Below, piece by piece: positions 18,093 to 29,036 of a stretch of 64,000 nt of DNA. Each line of letters begins with the position of its first letter. Position 1 is the first letter of the stretch. Origin of the DNA: Pectobacterium peruviense. GTDB taxonomy: Bacteria > Pseudomonadota > Gammaproteobacteria > Enterobacterales > Enterobacteriaceae. Below the pieces are notes generated by a model, which did not search any database, had not been told where the DNA came from, and saw only the letters and a list, made by a program, of their open reading frames with translations. The translations under genes were made by a program, and so were the position numbers. The stretch covers positions 124,001 through 188,000 of the forward strand of contig NZ_LXFV01000006.1 of assembly GCF_002847345.1 (NCBI RefSeq), given 5' to 3'.

Positions 18093-19109
18093 ATGAGTCC
18101 GTTAGAAAACAAATTGGTTGTGCTGAATCGCCATCCTGATGGCCCTGCACAGCTAGACAATTTCAGATTGGAAGAACGTGATATCAATGAGCTACAGCCC
18201 GGTGAGTATCTGGTTGAAAATAAATGGCTGTCTATTGATTTGTACATGCGCCCTCGCCTCAATAAAAGCACGGCCTACGTCAGTTCAATCAAAGAGGGAG
18301 AGGTCATTCAGGGCGAAACGATAGGCTATGTCGTCGCCACGAAAAACCCCAAATTTCGGGTTGGGGATTGCGTGTTCACCTTTTCAGGTTGGCAGAAATA
18401 CTATGTCGGCACGCCTCAGGATTTCATTACCCACCGAGTGCCACCAACGACCTTTTCACCGTCTATTTTTCTTGGCGCAGTAGGAACACCTGGGCGCTCC
18501 GCCTATTTTGGCATGAACAAAATTGCTAAACCTAAAGCAGGAGAAACACTGGTGGTATCCGCTGCGTCGGGAGGCGTGGGATCCGCTGTCGGTCAGTTAG
18601 GTAAACAGGCTGGATGCCGAGTTGTCGGTCTGGCAGGCAGCGAAGAGAAGTGTCGTTATGTCGTTGAGACATTAGGCTTTGATGCCTGCATTAATTATAA
18701 AGAAGATGACTTAAATCACGCCTTGCAGGCCGCTTGTCCCAATGGAATTGATATCTATTTTGAAAACGTTGGCGGTCGGGTTTCGCTATTTGTCGCTAAA
18801 TTACTGAACGAAGGCGCTCGCGTTCCCGTCTGTGGCAGTGCAGCACAATACAATCAAGATCCTAACGTTGACGCCTCCAGTCCGGTAGCATTTTTCTCTT
18901 CTCTGCCTAATGCCCCGCTGAGCCGCTTTTTTATCGTGACCGAATGGTTCAAAGACTATGCGGAAGCCGATATTTGGCTACTGGATGCCGTTGAGAAAGG
19001 ACGATTGAAATATCGGGAGAATATTATTGAGGGAATAGAGAATGCGCCTCAGGCCTTTATCGACTTATTAGATAGCAAACACTTTGGCAAGCAACTGGTA
19101 CGCCTGTAA
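18093..19109 (+). CDS. CurA-type NADPH-dependent double-bond reductase
   Basis: This 338-residue member of the zinc-free medium-chain reductase family is similar along its length to E. coli CurA (curcumin/dihydrocurcumin reductase). It has the Rossmann motif VSAASGGVGSAVGQLGK, then GCRVVGLAGS for NADPH, the IDIYFENVGG stretch and a final FGKQLVRL. There are no zinc-binding cysteines. The family reduces alpha,beta-unsaturated ketones and related alkenes. I chose the ATG at 18093 for AGGGA spaced 6 bp. Lying 52 bp after the membrane-protein gene, it may belong to the biosynthetic cluster and reduce the enoyl group the PKS module leaves, or it may be an unrelated detoxifying enzyme. Confidence 0.88.
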   Translation: MSPLENKLVVLNRHPDGPAQLDNFRLEERDINELQPGEYLVENKWLSIDLYMRPRLNKSTAYVSSIKEGEVIQGETIGYVVATKNPKFRVGDCVFTFSGWQKYYVGTPQDFITHRVPPTTFSPSIFLGAVGTPGRSAYFGMNKIAKPKAGETLVVSAASGGVGSAVGQLGKQAGCRVVGLAGSEEKCRYVVETLGFDACINYKEDDLNHALQAACPNGIDIYFENVGGRVSLFVAKLLNEGARVPVCGSAAQYNQDPNVDASSPVAFFSSLPNAPLSRFFIVTEWFKDYAEADIWLLDAVEKGRLKYRENIIEGIENAPQAFIDLLDSKHFGKQLVRL

Positions 19110-19133
19110 GGCTGAAATGAGAAATTAAAGACA

Positions 19134-19165
19134 AAAAAATAGACGTCTATTGACGTCTATTTTTT
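19134..19165. terminator. Bidirectional terminator between the cluster and tRNA-Leu
   Basis: A perfect 14-bp inverted repeat (AAAAAATAGACGTC and its complement, loop TATT) gives A- and T-runs on both sides. It lies 24 bp after the reductase stop and 5 bp from the tRNA 3' end, so it can end transcripts from both directions. Confidence 0.9.
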
Positions 19166-19169
19166 ATGT

Positions 19170-19256
19170 TGGTACCGAGGACGGGACTTGAACCCGTAAG
19201 CCCAATCGGGCACTACCACCTCAAGGTAGCGTGTCTACCAATTCCACCACCACGGC
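19170..19256 (-). tRNA. leuU: tRNA-Leu (anticodon GAG)
   Basis: This 87-nt tRNA has an encoded CCA end, a long variable arm (TGCCCGATTGGGC) and the anticodon loop CTTGAGG. Sequence and place beside secG match E. coli leuU. Position 5 is T where E. coli has A, opposite T68, which leaves a T-T mismatch in the acceptor stem. The 3' end points to the NRPS/PKS cluster, the usual side for island insertion. Confidence 0.95.
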
Positions 19257-19280
19257 ATCACAATTACTGCTTTAAAACGC

Positions 19281-19613
19281 TTACTTCGGAATGTCACTCG
19301 CCGGCGTTGAAGGCGCAACAGGCGTTGTCGTCTGTTCAACTTTTTCTGGCTGGCTCAGGTTATCCCATGCTCCGCCTTTTTTCTGCAGCGAACTTAAGTT
19401 GCCCAGAATAAGACTGATAATGAAGAACAGGGTCGCCAGTATCGCCGTCATGCGGGTCATGAAATTACTAGAGCCGCTCGAACCGAACAAAGTGGCAGAA
19501 GCACCTGCTCCGAACGAGGCTCCCATATCAGCACCTTTACCCTGCTGAAGCATGATCAAGGCAACTAGCCCGATCGATACTAACAGGAAAATCACTAATA
19601 GAGCTTCGTACAT
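19281..19613 (-). CDS. secG: Preprotein translocase subunit SecG
   Basis: This 110-residue protein matches SecG: an N-terminal membrane segment (LLVIFLLVSIGLVALIML), the conserved QQGKGADMGASFGAGAS loop, a second segment (ILATLFFIISLIL) and a Pro/Thr-rich tail. SecG helps the SecYE channel in the inner membrane during SecA-driven export. It lies between glmM and leuU as in E. coli and is probably transcribed with the tRNA 24 bp downstream. Confidence 0.97.
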   Translation of the reverse strand: MYEALLVIFLLVSIGLVALIMLQQGKGADMGASFGAGASATLFGSSGSSNFMTRMTAILATLFFIISLILGNLSSLQKKGGAWDNLSQPEKVEQTTTPVAPSTPASDIPK

Positions 19614-19788
19614 AGTCGTACCCGTTAACCGTTTTCTCCATGATTCATGGAGATGCTATATTCTGGCGGTAAACCGCGTGTCATTCCGCTAAGCAGGATG
19701 TAGAGACATCCCATATCAAGCGGGTCTGAATACTAACCAAAGGATGTAACGTACGCAAGGGTAATTTGGTCACCGCAGGTTGATTGCA

Positions 19789-19831
19789 GAAAAAAACAGC
19801 GGCTTTCGACACAAGGTGCACATCGAAAGCC
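19789..19831 (-). terminator. Terminator of glmM
   Basis: On the minus strand GGCTTTCGA pairs with TCGAAAGCC (13-nt loop), then GCTG and seven T. It lies 31 bp beyond the glmM stop. The rest of the gap up to secG (19614-19788) must hold the secG promoter, and I saw no other structure there. Confidence 0.75.
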
Positions 19832-19861
19832 TTATCTACCTGATTGATGAATCAAAAAACC

Positions 19862-21199
19862 TTAGCTGACGGCTTTCACCGCATCAGCAATACGATTCGC
19901 CAGCGCGATCACTGTCTCTTCGTGTTCGCCTTCAACCATTACGCGAATGAGTGGTTCAGTACCAGATTTTCGCAGCAATACGCGTCCGCGTCCGGCCAAC
20001 TCTTTTTCTACATCCAGCGTAATCTGCTGCACAGTGTTGTCTTCAAGCGGATCGTTTTCACCCGTAAACCGCACGTTAACCAAGATCTGTGGGAATAACT
20101 TCATACCACTGCATAAGTCATGCAGACTCATATGGTTTTTCACGATCGCGGTAAGTACTTGCAAACCGGCAATCACACCGTCACCCGTCGTAGTTTTATC
20201 TAGCAGGATGACATGGCCGGAGTTTTCCGCGCCAATACGCCAACCTTTTGACTGCATCATTTCTAATACATAGCGGTCGCCCACCTTGGCACGAGCAAAC
20301 GGAATGCCGAGCTGCTTTAACGCGACCTCTAGTCCCATATTACTCATCAGCGTACCCACCGCACCGCCACGTAGTTGCCCTTGACGCAGGCCTTCGCGGG
20401 CAATGATGTACAGAATCTGATCGCCATCAACCTTGTTACCCAAATGGTCGACCATGATGAGCCGATCGCCATCGCCGTCAAAGGCCAAACCCACGTCCGC
20501 CTTTTCAGCCAGCACGCGAGCCTGTAGCTGTCTGACGTCCGTTGCGCCGCACTCTTCATTGATATTCATGCCATCCGGCTCACAGCCAATCGCGATGACT
20601 TTAGCACCAAGCTCACGCAAGACGCTGGGTGCGATATGATAGGTGGCACCATTGGCGCAATCGACAACAATCTTTAGGCCATTGAGGCTCAGCTCGCTCG
20701 GGAAAGTCCCCTTACAAAATTCGATATAGCGTCCGGCGGCATCAACAATCCGGCTAGCTTTACCTAACTCCGAGGACTCAACACACGTTAGCGGTTTTTC
20801 CATCTCAGCTTCAATGGCTTCTTCCACGTCATCAGGCAGTTTGGTGCCGTCAATCGAGAAGAATTTAATACCGTTGTCATAATAAGGATTGTGAGAAGCA
20901 GAAATAACGATGCCAGCTTCAGCGCGGAATGTTCGCGTGAGATAAGCAACCGCAGGCGTAGGCATTGGGCCGGTAAAAGAAGCCGACAAACCGGCAGCGG
21001 CTAGCCCAGCTTCCAGCGCAGACTCCAACATATAGCCAGAAATACGGGTATCTTTGCCGATAATAATTTTACGAGAACCGTGTCGCGCTAGCACTTTCCC
21101 TGCTGCCCAGCCCAGTTTAAGCACAAAGTCAGGTGTAATCGGCGTATCGCCAACCTTGCCACGTATACCATCGGTACCAAAATATTTGCGGTTACTCAT
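19862..21199 (-). CDS. glmM: Phosphoglucosamine mutase GlmM
   Basis: This 445-residue enzyme converts glucosamine-6-phosphate to glucosamine-1-phosphate for UDP-GlcNAc, the shared precursor of peptidoglycan and LPS. Visible motifs are FGTDGIRG at the N-terminus, the phosphoserine loop [10 protein letters not shown], the metal-binding DGDGDR and the sugar-binding GAENSGH, with [12 protein letters not shown] near the end. The start at MSNRKYFG gives the family length exactly, and the long in-frame upstream extension would overlap folP. It starts 7 bp after folP, so both are probably one transcript. Confidence 0.98.
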   Translation of the reverse strand: MSNRKYFGTDGIRGKVGDTPITPDFVLKLGWAAGKVLARHGSRKIIIGKDTRISGYMLESALEAGLAAAGLSASFTGPMPTPAVAYLTRTFRAEAGIVISASHNPYYDNGIKFFSIDGTKLPDDVEEAIEAEMEKPLTCVESSELGKASRIVDAAGRYIEFCKGTFPSELSLNGLKIVVDCANGATYHIAPSVLRELGAKVIAIGCEPDGMNINEECGATDVRQLQARVLAEKADVGLAFDGDGDRLIMVDHLGNKVDGDQILYIIAREGLRQGQLRGGAVGTLMSNMGLEVALKQLGIPFARAKVGDRYVLEMMQSKGWRIGAENSGHVILLDKTTTGDGVIAGLQVLTAIVKNHMSLHDLCSGMKLFPQILVNVRFTGENDPLEDNTVQQITLDVEKELAGRGRVLLRKSGTEPLIRVMVEGEHEETVIALANRIADAVKAVS

Positions 21200-21206
21200 C
21201 TTGTTT

Positions 21207-22040
21207 TTATTCCTTCGCAGAAAGCGTGGCCTCAACAATGCGCATGGCATCAGCCGTTTCTTTAACATCGTGAACGCGAATAATCTGTGCACCCTGCATC
21301 GCCGCGATGACTGCACAGGCGACGCTACCATGTACACGCTGTGCAGGCGGTACATTGAGGAGCTGTCCAATCATCGATTTCCTCGACATGCCAACCAAAA
21401 GCGGCAGCTCGAAACGATGTAACTCACTCAGGCGAGCCAGAAGCGCGTAATTATGGGCAAGATTCTTACCGAATCCAAACCCAGGATCCAGCAATAGCTT
21501 ACTTTTCGGAATATTGGCGTTCACACAGAGTTCAATCTGCTGTTGTAAGAAATCCCCAATGTCCTGCATCAGGTCATCATAATGAGGTTTGTGCTGCATG
21601 GTTCTCGGCATACCCTGCATGTGCATCAAGCACACTGGCAGACCAGTGGCTGCAGCAGCTTCCAGAGCACCAGGCTCTTGCAAAGCGCGAATATCATTAA
21701 TCAGATGCGCTCCTGCCAGCGCAGACGCCGTCATCACTTCCGGCTTTGAGGTATCGACCGAGATCCATACGTCAAAGCGCTTAGCAATCGCTTCAATCAC
21801 GGGAACCACACGATCCAGTTCTTCCTCAGTGCTCACATCACTCGCACCAGGACGCGTCGATTCACCGCCAATATCGATCAGAGTCGCACCAGCGGTAATC
21901 ATCTCCTGAACGTGCAGTAATGCAGCATCGAGCTTGTTGTGTTTACCGCCATCGGAAAAAGAGTCCGGCGTAACATTAAGAATGCCCATGACGTGTGGGC
22001 AGGAAAGGTCCAGGGTTGAGTCTCTGGCAACCAGCTGCAT
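21207..22040 (-). CDS. folP: Dihydropteroate synthase
   Basis: This 277-residue enzyme joins p-aminobenzoate to dihydropterin pyrophosphate in folate synthesis and is the sulfonamide target. Motifs are [14 protein letters not shown], the pterin-site [18 protein letters not shown], the DPGFGFGK loop and the final IRVHDV. It lies between ftsH and glmM, as in E. coli. The ftsH terminator separates it from ftsH, so its promoter should lie in 22041-22100. Confidence 0.98.
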   Translation of the reverse strand: MQLVARDSTLDLSCPHVMGILNVTPDSFSDGGKHNKLDAALLHVQEMITAGATLIDIGGESTRPGASDVSTEEELDRVVPVIEAIAKRFDVWISVDTSKPEVMTASALAGAHLINDIRALQEPGALEAAAATGLPVCLMHMQGMPRTMQHKPHYDDLMQDIGDFLQQQIELCVNANIPKSKLLLDPGFGFGKNLAHNYALLARLSELHRFELPLLVGMSRKSMIGQLLNVPPAQRVHGSVACAVIAAMQGAQIIRVHDVKETADAMRIVEATLSAKE

Positions 22041-22100
22041 GATTTACCTCCGCATTCTGGTGTAGTGAGTATGAAATATGATTTGAAGAACATGACCAGT

Positions 22101-22127
22101 AAAAAACCCCAGCCTGAGCTGGGGTTT
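22101..22127 (-). terminator. Terminator of ftsH
   Basis: On the minus strand AAACCCCAGC pairs with GCTGGGGTTT (loop TCAG), followed by a T-run. It lies 32 bp after the ftsH stop codon. Confidence 0.92.
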
Positions 22128-22158
22128 CGTAACGTTACAGATGTCTATTACGGACGAG

Positions 22159-24108
22159 TTATTTGTCGTCCACTTGCTCAGACATTGTGTTACCTGGATT
22201 AGGCGTTTGTGGCTCATCTACTGGCGTAGGCGCTTTAGGTGTACCACCGCTATTACCAGAATCGTTGTCAGAGCGAGACTCTTCCCAACCAGCTGGTGGA
22301 CGTACATCTTGCTTGCGTCCCATCAGATCATCAATCTGCGGTGCATCAATGGTTTCATACTTCATCAACGCGTCTTTCATTGAATGAAGGATGTCCATAT
22401 TTGCCATCAGCAGTTCGCGAGCACGCACATAGTTGCGCTCAACCAGAGATTTCACTTCCTGATCGATGATGCGTGCCGTTTCGTCTGACATGTGCTTGGC
22501 TTTTGCTACGGAGCGACCGAGGAATACCTCACCCTCTTCTTCCGCATAGAGCAATGGACCCAATTTGTCAGAGAAGCCCCACTGCGTCACCATGTTACGC
22601 GCGATAGACGTTGCAACTTTGATGTCATTGGACGCACCAGTAGAGACATGTTCCACACCGTAAATAATTTCTTCGGCCAGTCGACCTCCGTACAGCGTAG
22701 AGATCTGGCTTTCCAGCTTCTGACGGCTAGCACTGATTGCGTCACCTTCAGGCAGGAAGAACGTCACACCGAGTGCGCGACCACGCGGAATGATCGTCAC
22801 TTTATGGACAGGGTCGTGCTCCGGCACCAAGCGACCAATGATAGCGTGCCCCGCTTCATGATACGCCGTCGATTCTTTCTGCTTTTCAGTCATTACCATG
22901 GAGCGGCGCTCTGCACCCATCATGATTTTGTCTTTCGCTTTCTCGAACTCGACCATCGAAACTACACGCTTGTTACCACGAGCGGAGAACAATGCAGCTT
23001 CGTTAACCAGGTTAGCCAAATCTGCACCAGAGAAGCCTGGTGTACCGCGAGCGATCACTGACGCATCGATATCTGGAGACAAGGGGACGCGACGCATGTG
23101 AACTTTCAGAATTTGTTCACGACCGCGAACATCCGGCAGCCCAACAACAACCTGACGGTCAAAACGGCCTGGACGCAGCAATGCTGGGTCAAGAACATCT
23201 GGACGGTTGGTAGCCGCAATAACAATGATGCCTTCGTTGCCTTCAAAGCCGTCCATCTCAACCAGCATTTGGTTCAGCGTTTGTTCACGTTCATCGTGAC
23301 CACCGCCTAAACCTGCGCCACGCTGACGGCCAACGGCGTCGATTTCATCGATGAAGATGATACAAGGTGCAGCTTTCTTCGCTTGTTCGAACATGTCACG
23401 AACACGTGAAGCACCGACACCCACAAACATTTCAACGAAGTCAGAACCGGAAATCGTAAAGAAAGGCACTTTCGCTTCACCAGCGATGGCTTTCGCCAGC
23501 AGCGTTTTACCCGTTCCCGGCGGGCCGACCATCAAAATGCCTGATGGAATTTTACCACCCAGCTTCTGGAAACGGCTAGGTTCACGCAGGTACTCGACCA
23601 GCTCGCTAACCTCTTCCTTCGCCTCGTCGCAACCGGCTACATCAGCAAACGTCGTCTTGATCTGATCTTCAGTCAACATACGCGCTTTGCTCTTGCCGAA
23701 AGACATGGCACCTTTACCGCCGCCGCCTTGCATTTGACGCATGAAGAAGATCCAGACGCCAATCAGTAACAGCATCGGGAACCAGGAAATAAAGATAGAA
23801 GCCAACAGGCTCGGCTCTTCCGGTGGCTCACCAACAACTTTCACGTTCTTCGTTAGCAGGTTATCCAGTAGCTTGGGGTCATTGACAGGAATGTAAGTCG
23901 TGTATCTGTTGCTGTCTTTTTTGATAACACTGATCTCACGCCCGTTAATACGTGCTTCACGGACCTGATCCTGATTCACTTCAGTCAAGAAGGTTGAATA
24001 ATCCACCCTACGGCCATTCGACTCGCTGGGCCCAAAGCTCTGGAAAACAGACATCAGCACAACTGCGATGACTAACCAGAGAATTAGGTTTTTCGCCATG
24101 TCACTCAA
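22159..24108 (-). CDS. ftsH: ATP-dependent zinc metalloprotease FtsH
   Basis: This 649-residue membrane-bound AAA protease degrades LpxC, sigma-32 and faulty membrane proteins. It has two membrane segments (about 5-24 and 100-121) around a periplasmic domain, Walker A GPPGTGKT, Walker B IIFIDEID, the pore motif FVGVGASRV, the second region of homology [20 protein letters not shown], and the zinc site HEAGH. The C-terminal tail is rich in Pro, Asn and Asp. The gene follows rlmE by 47 bp, as in E. coli. Confidence 0.98.
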   Translation of the reverse strand: MSDMAKNLILWLVIAVVLMSVFQSFGPSESNGRRVDYSTFLTEVNQDQVREARINGREISVIKKDSNRYTTYIPVNDPKLLDNLLTKNVKVVGEPPEEPSLLASIFISWFPMLLLIGVWIFFMRQMQGGGGKGAMSFGKSKARMLTEDQIKTTFADVAGCDEAKEEVSELVEYLREPSRFQKLGGKIPSGILMVGPPGTGKTLLAKAIAGEAKVPFFTISGSDFVEMFVGVGASRVRDMFEQAKKAAPCIIFIDEIDAVGRQRGAGLGGGHDEREQTLNQMLVEMDGFEGNEGIIVIAATNRPDVLDPALLRPGRFDRQVVVGLPDVRGREQILKVHMRRVPLSPDIDASVIARGTPGFSGADLANLVNEAALFSARGNKRVVSMVEFEKAKDKIMMGAERRSMVMTEKQKESTAYHEAGHAIIGRLVPEHDPVHKVTIIPRGRALGVTFFLPEGDAISASRQKLESQISTLYGGRLAEEIIYGVEHVSTGASNDIKVATSIARNMVTQWGFSDKLGPLLYAEEEGEVFLGRSVAKAKHMSDETARIIDQEVKSLVERNYVRARELLMANMDILHSMKDALMKYETIDAPQIDDLMGRKQDVRPPAGWEESRSDNDSGNSGGTPKAPTPVDEPQTPNPGNTMSEQVDDK

Positions 24109-24155
24109 GGGATTAACCTCATATTACAACTGTGTTAAAAAACAGCGTTAGGGTA

Positions 24156-24785
24156 CTACAGTTTGCGCCCTGTCGCTACAATATACACTTCACGAGACCG
24201 GGCACGTGAGGCGTCTGGTTTACGAATTTTCACCTTCGTAAACAGGGAGCGAATTTCCCGCAGGTATTCATCAAAGCCTTCTCCCTGAAACACTTTCACC
24301 AGGAAACTTCCGCCTGGCGCTAATACATCCCGACACATACCAAGTGCTAATTCAACCAGATACATCGACTTCGGAATATCAACGGCTGGTGTACCACTCA
24401 TGTTAGGGGCCATGTCAGACATCACCACCTGAACTTTGCTATCGCCAACCCTTTCGAGCAAGGCTTTGAGGACCAGTTCATCACGAAAGTCCCCTTGCAG
24501 GAAATCGACGCCAACAATCGGATCCATCGGTAAAATATCACACGCGATAATTCGACCATTTCCACCAATTTGCGTGACCACATACTGTGACCAGCCGCCA
24601 GGTGCAGCGCCTAAATCTACAACCGTCATCCCAAGTTTAAACAGTTTGTCGCTCTGCTGTATTTCGTCAAGTTTAAACCAAGCACGTGAGCGCAGCCCTT
24701 TTTTCTGGGCCTGCAGCACATATTTATCGCTAAAGTGTTCCTGCAACCAGCGACTGGAGCTTGCAGAACGCTTTTTATTCGCCAT
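24156..24785 (-). CDS. rlmE: 23S rRNA (uridine-2552-O) methyltransferase RlmE
   Basis: This 209-residue Rossmann-fold methyltransferase modifies U2552 in the A-loop of 23S rRNA. It has the SAM motif [20 protein letters not shown], the catalytic SDMAPN and the lysine in [11 protein letters not shown]. The start at MANKKRSAS gives the family length, and the longer open frame would run toward yhbY. It is divergent from yhbY and upstream of ftsH. Confidence 0.97.
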   Translation of the reverse strand: MANKKRSASSSRWLQEHFSDKYVLQAQKKGLRSRAWFKLDEIQQSDKLFKLGMTVVDLGAAPGGWSQYVVTQIGGNGRIIACDILPMDPIVGVDFLQGDFRDELVLKALLERVGDSKVQVVMSDMAPNMSGTPAVDIPKSMYLVELALGMCRDVLAPGGSFLVKVFQGEGFDEYLREIRSLFTKVKIRKPDASRARSREVYIVATGRKL

Positions 24786-24928
24786 CGATTTTCCAACTAT
24801 TCTCAGTAACACGCTCGTGGTGGGGAGAAACTTCTCACATATTACCAATCAGAACAGTCAAATTGGTTATAATCATGAGATGGCGGTAGAATGAACCGTT
24901 TTCAATCCCAACCTAAGTAAAAAAGACA

Positions 24929-25222
24929 ATGAACCTAAGTAATAAACAAAAACAACACCTGAAAGGCTTGGCACATCCGCTAAAACCGGTTGTCATGCTA
25001 GGCAATAACGGTCTCACCGAAGGTGTTCTGGCTGAGATCGAACAAGCATTATCGCATCACGAACTGATCAAGATAAAAGTAGCGACAGAAGATCGTGAAA
25101 CCAAAGCCTTGATTGTTGAAGCGATTGTTCGTGAAACGAGTGCCGCTAACGTCCAGGTCATCGGCCATACGTTGGTGCTCTACCGTCCTGCGAAAGAACG
25201 TAAAATTGTGTTACCACGATAA
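24929..25222 (+). CDS. yhbY: Ribosome assembly RNA-binding protein YhbY
   Basis: This 97-residue CRM-domain protein binds pre-50S particles. It shows the KQKQHLKGLAHPLKPVVMLG start, the GNNGLT loop (GxxG-type RNA contact) and HELIKIKV. It is divergent from rlmE, with a 143-bp shared promoter region, and ends before a strong terminator. Length and place match E. coli. Confidence 0.96.
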   Translation: MNLSNKQKQHLKGLAHPLKPVVMLGNNGLTEGVLAEIEQALSHHELIKIKVATEDRETKALIVEAIVRETSAANVQVIGHTLVLYRPAKERKIVLPR

Positions 25223-25281
25223 CACTTTTTATTTCAGGATACTCGGTTTTAACGGAAAGGTGCCATGCCTCTCGGTTAGAG

Positions 25282-25307
25282 AAAAGGCCGCAAGCGGCCT
25301 TTTTCTT
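25282..25307 (+). terminator. Terminator after yhbY
   Basis: AAAAGGCCGC pairs with GCGGCCTTTT around an AA loop, followed by more T. It lies between yhbY and the convergent greA and may serve both. Confidence 0.92.
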
Positions 25308-25350
25308 TTCTTTACAATTTTTGCTGTTTAAATCAACAATTCGGCAAAAT

Positions 25351-25830
25351 TTATAGATATTCGACCTTCAGTACTTCGTATTCCACATCGCCGCCCGGTG
25401 TACGAATAACCACAACGTCATCTTGTTCTTTGCCGATCAGACCACGCGCGATCGGAGAGTTAACAGAAATCAGATTCTGCTTAAAATCCGCTTCGTCATC
25501 GCCAACAATCCGGTAGGTTTGCTCTTCATCATTATCGAGATTCATCACCTTCACGGTTGCACCAAAAATGACGCGCCCGTTGTTAGCGGCCATTTTCGTG
25601 ACATCGATAACCTGAGCGTTAGACAGTTTGGCTTCAATGTCTTGAATTCGCCCTTCACAGAAGCCCTGCTGCTCGCGTGCAGCATGATATTCTGCATTTT
25701 CTTTCAGATCGCCGTGCTCACGTGCTTCGGCAATCGCCGTAATAATTTCAGGTCGGCGTACAGATTTCAGGTGGTCAAGCTCTTCGCGCAATTTTTCAGC
25801 GCCACGCAACGTCATCGGAAATTGTTTCAT
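25351..25830 (-). CDS. greA: Transcript cleavage factor GreA
   Basis: This 159-residue factor enters the RNA polymerase secondary channel and triggers cleavage of backtracked RNA. It has the coiled-coil N-terminus ([13 protein letters not shown]) with the acidic tip [15 protein letters not shown], and the C-terminal FKBP-like domain ending EVLKVEYL. I chose the start at [10 protein letters not shown] to match the family. It is convergent with yhbY and divergent from dacB across a 268-bp gap. Confidence 0.98.
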   Translation of the reverse strand: MKQFPMTLRGAEKLREELDHLKSVRRPEIITAIAEAREHGDLKENAEYHAAREQQGFCEGRIQDIEAKLSNAQVIDVTKMAANNGRVIFGATVKVMNLDNDEEQTYRIVGDDEADFKQNLISVNSPIARGLIGKEQDDVVVIRTPGGDVEYEVLKVEYL

Positions 25831-26098
25831 ATTGTCTATACCTCTAAAAAAGTCCGTAAGACTCAAATAATCGTCATCCTGACGCGCTAAAAATCAAAGG
25901 CGACGGAGTCTCTGCAACGTCCCAGTCCTCACTGGACATAAAACAAAAGCAACCAGCCCCGGAACAAAATTTCCAGGCTAGTAGCGGTTTTGCATTTTGA
26001 TACGTATTTTACCCCAGAGTTCAATGAGGGTCATCGTTTACTTTAGACCTTATTGCGCCGTAGTATGACCACACGTTACCCCGTTCTTAGCTGAGATT

Positions 26099-27532
26099 AT
26101 GCGTTTTTCATCGATTGTTACCGGACTTGCCTGCGCTTTTGTTCTGCATGCCAATGCAGCTTCTGTTGAAGATCATCGTCAATATTTGCCTGATGGCGCC
26201 AATTTGGCGTTATTGGTACAAAAAGTTGGCGCGACAACACCCAGCATGGCCTTCAATAGCCAGCAAATGGCGCTACCTGCCAGTACGCAAAAGGTGATAA
26301 CCGCATTAGCAGCATTACTGCAACTGGGTCCAGATTATCGATTCATCACCACGATGGAGAGCCATGGCCCCGTAACCAGCGGTATTCTGAACGGCAACCT
26401 GATCGTACGGTTTGGCGGCGACCCAACCCTGAAGCGCCAACAAATACGGAATATGGTGCAGGAATTAAGGAAACGAGGAATACGGGAAATCGCAGGCGAT
26501 GTGCTGATCGATACTTCCGTTTTTGCCAGCCATGATAAAGCACCGGGTTGGCCCTGGAACGATATGACACAGTGTTTCAGCGCACCGCCGGGTGCAGCGA
26601 TTGTCGATCGTAACTGCTTTTCCGTCTCACTCTACAGCGCACCTAAAGCGGGTGATAACGCATTTATCCGCGTTGCATCCTATTATCCAGTGCAGATGTT
26701 CAGCGAGGTACGCACGCTGGCTAAAGGCTCCCCTGATGCCCAGTACTGCGAACTGGACGTGGTCCCTGGAGAATTGAACCGCTTTACGCTCACTGGCTGC
26801 CTGACTCAGCGCACAGAACCACTTCCGCTGGCGTTCGCGATTCAGGATGGAGCCAGCTATGCTGGCGCTATCGTTAAAGATGAACTCCAGCAGGCGGATA
26901 TCCGCATTAAAGGCAGCCTTCGTCGCCAGACTCAGCCCGGTCCAGCGGGAAGCGTGCTGGCCCAGACGCAATCAGCTCCACTACACGACCTACTCACTAT
27001 CATGCTAAAAAAATCGGACAATATGATTGCCGATACGGTTTTTCGTACTATCGGGCATGAACGCTTTAGCATACCGGGAACATGGCGTGCTGGTGCCGAC
27101 GCAGTGCGCCAGATTCTGCGTCAGAAAGCGGGTGTGGATTTAGGAAACAGTATTGTTGTCGATGGCTCAGGCCTATCACGACACAACCTGATTTCACCGG
27201 AAACGATGATGCAGGTATTACAGTACATCGCGCAGCATGATAATGAGCTGAATTACATCACGATGCTCCCACTTGCCGGTTATGACGGTACGCTGCGTTA
27301 TCGTGGCGGCCTGCACGAAGCTGGCGTAGATGGCAAAGTCTCGGCTAAGACAGGGGCGTTACAGGGCGTATACAATCTGGCGGGCTTCATTACCACCGCA
27401 AGCGGCCAGCGCATGGCCTTCGTTCAGTTCCTGTCCGGCTATGCCGTACCACCAGAAGACCAGCGAGAACGTCGCGTCCCTCTGGTGAGATTTGAAAGCC
27501 GTCTCTACAAAGATATTTATCAGAGCAACTAG
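26099..27532 (+). CDS. dacB: D-alanyl-D-alanine carboxypeptidase/endopeptidase (PBP4)
   Basis: This 477-residue periplasmic enzyme of the S13 class trims and cuts peptidoglycan cross-links. A signal peptide spans about residues 1-21 (LHANAA). The active-site motifs are STQK (Ser62, Lys65), SDN in KKSDNMIAD and KTG in SAKTGALQGV. The long insert between the first two motifs is typical of PBP4. It is divergent from greA and convergent with obgE, with a shared terminator between. Confidence 0.97.
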   Translation: MRFSSIVTGLACAFVLHANAASVEDHRQYLPDGANLALLVQKVGATTPSMAFNSQQMALPASTQKVITALAALLQLGPDYRFITTMESHGPVTSGILNGNLIVRFGGDPTLKRQQIRNMVQELRKRGIREIAGDVLIDTSVFASHDKAPGWPWNDMTQCFSAPPGAAIVDRNCFSVSLYSAPKAGDNAFIRVASYYPVQMFSEVRTLAKGSPDAQYCELDVVPGELNRFTLTGCLTQRTEPLPLAFAIQDGASYAGAIVKDELQQADIRIKGSLRRQTQPGPAGSVLAQTQSAPLHDLLTIMLKKSDNMIADTVFRTIGHERFSIPGTWRAGADAVRQILRQKAGVDLGNSIVVDGSGLSRHNLISPETMMQVLQYIAQHDNELNYITMLPLAGYDGTLRYRGGLHEAGVDGKVSAKTGALQGVYNLAGFITTASGQRMAFVQFLSGYAVPPEDQRERRVPLVRFESRLYKDIYQSN

Positions 27533-27542
27533 CATAAAAATA

Positions 27543-27569
27543 CGGCCTTACCCTGACAGGGTAAGGCCG
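27543..27569. terminator. Terminator between dacB and obgE
   Basis: A perfect 11-bp stem (CGGCCTTACCC with GGGTAAGGCCG, loop TGACA) lies between the convergent genes. The minus-strand side is followed by GTATTTTT, so it serves obgE best. Confidence 0.88.
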
Positions 27570-27602
27570 CGATAGGCGAGAATTGACTAGCTGAAGAATG
27601 GA

Positions 27603-28808
<1,206 letters not shown>

Positions 28809-29036
28809 CTACGTGTTTTAGGCTTGTTATTGGTTCTCTTTGGCGTAACGTTTTGATTTTACGGCATGTAGCGTATTTCTACTCACCATTAAAAAAATGA
28901 CGCACCAGAACGCATTCCAGCAAAGGAGCAGGATTGTACCTGCCTGCTCCAATAATTTCATCTGTATTAAAAATAAACAACGCATGCAGAATGTCAAAAG
29001 ATGGCAGGTGACCTACCGCAATACGCTTTTCTTAAT

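Noticed and set aside
1124-19109. Coronafacic acid or known siderophore cluster
   Set aside because: The multi-gene cfa layout, salicylate/DHB genes, iron uptake genes and a regulator are all missing, and the module content differs.
21200-21370. N-terminal extension of glmM by 57 residues
   Set aside because: It overlaps the folP coding end, is not seen in the family, and MSNRKYFG gives the exact known length.
22492-23061. Plus-strand open frame opposite ftsH
   Set aside because: Antisense shadow of a well-conserved gene, no start signal.
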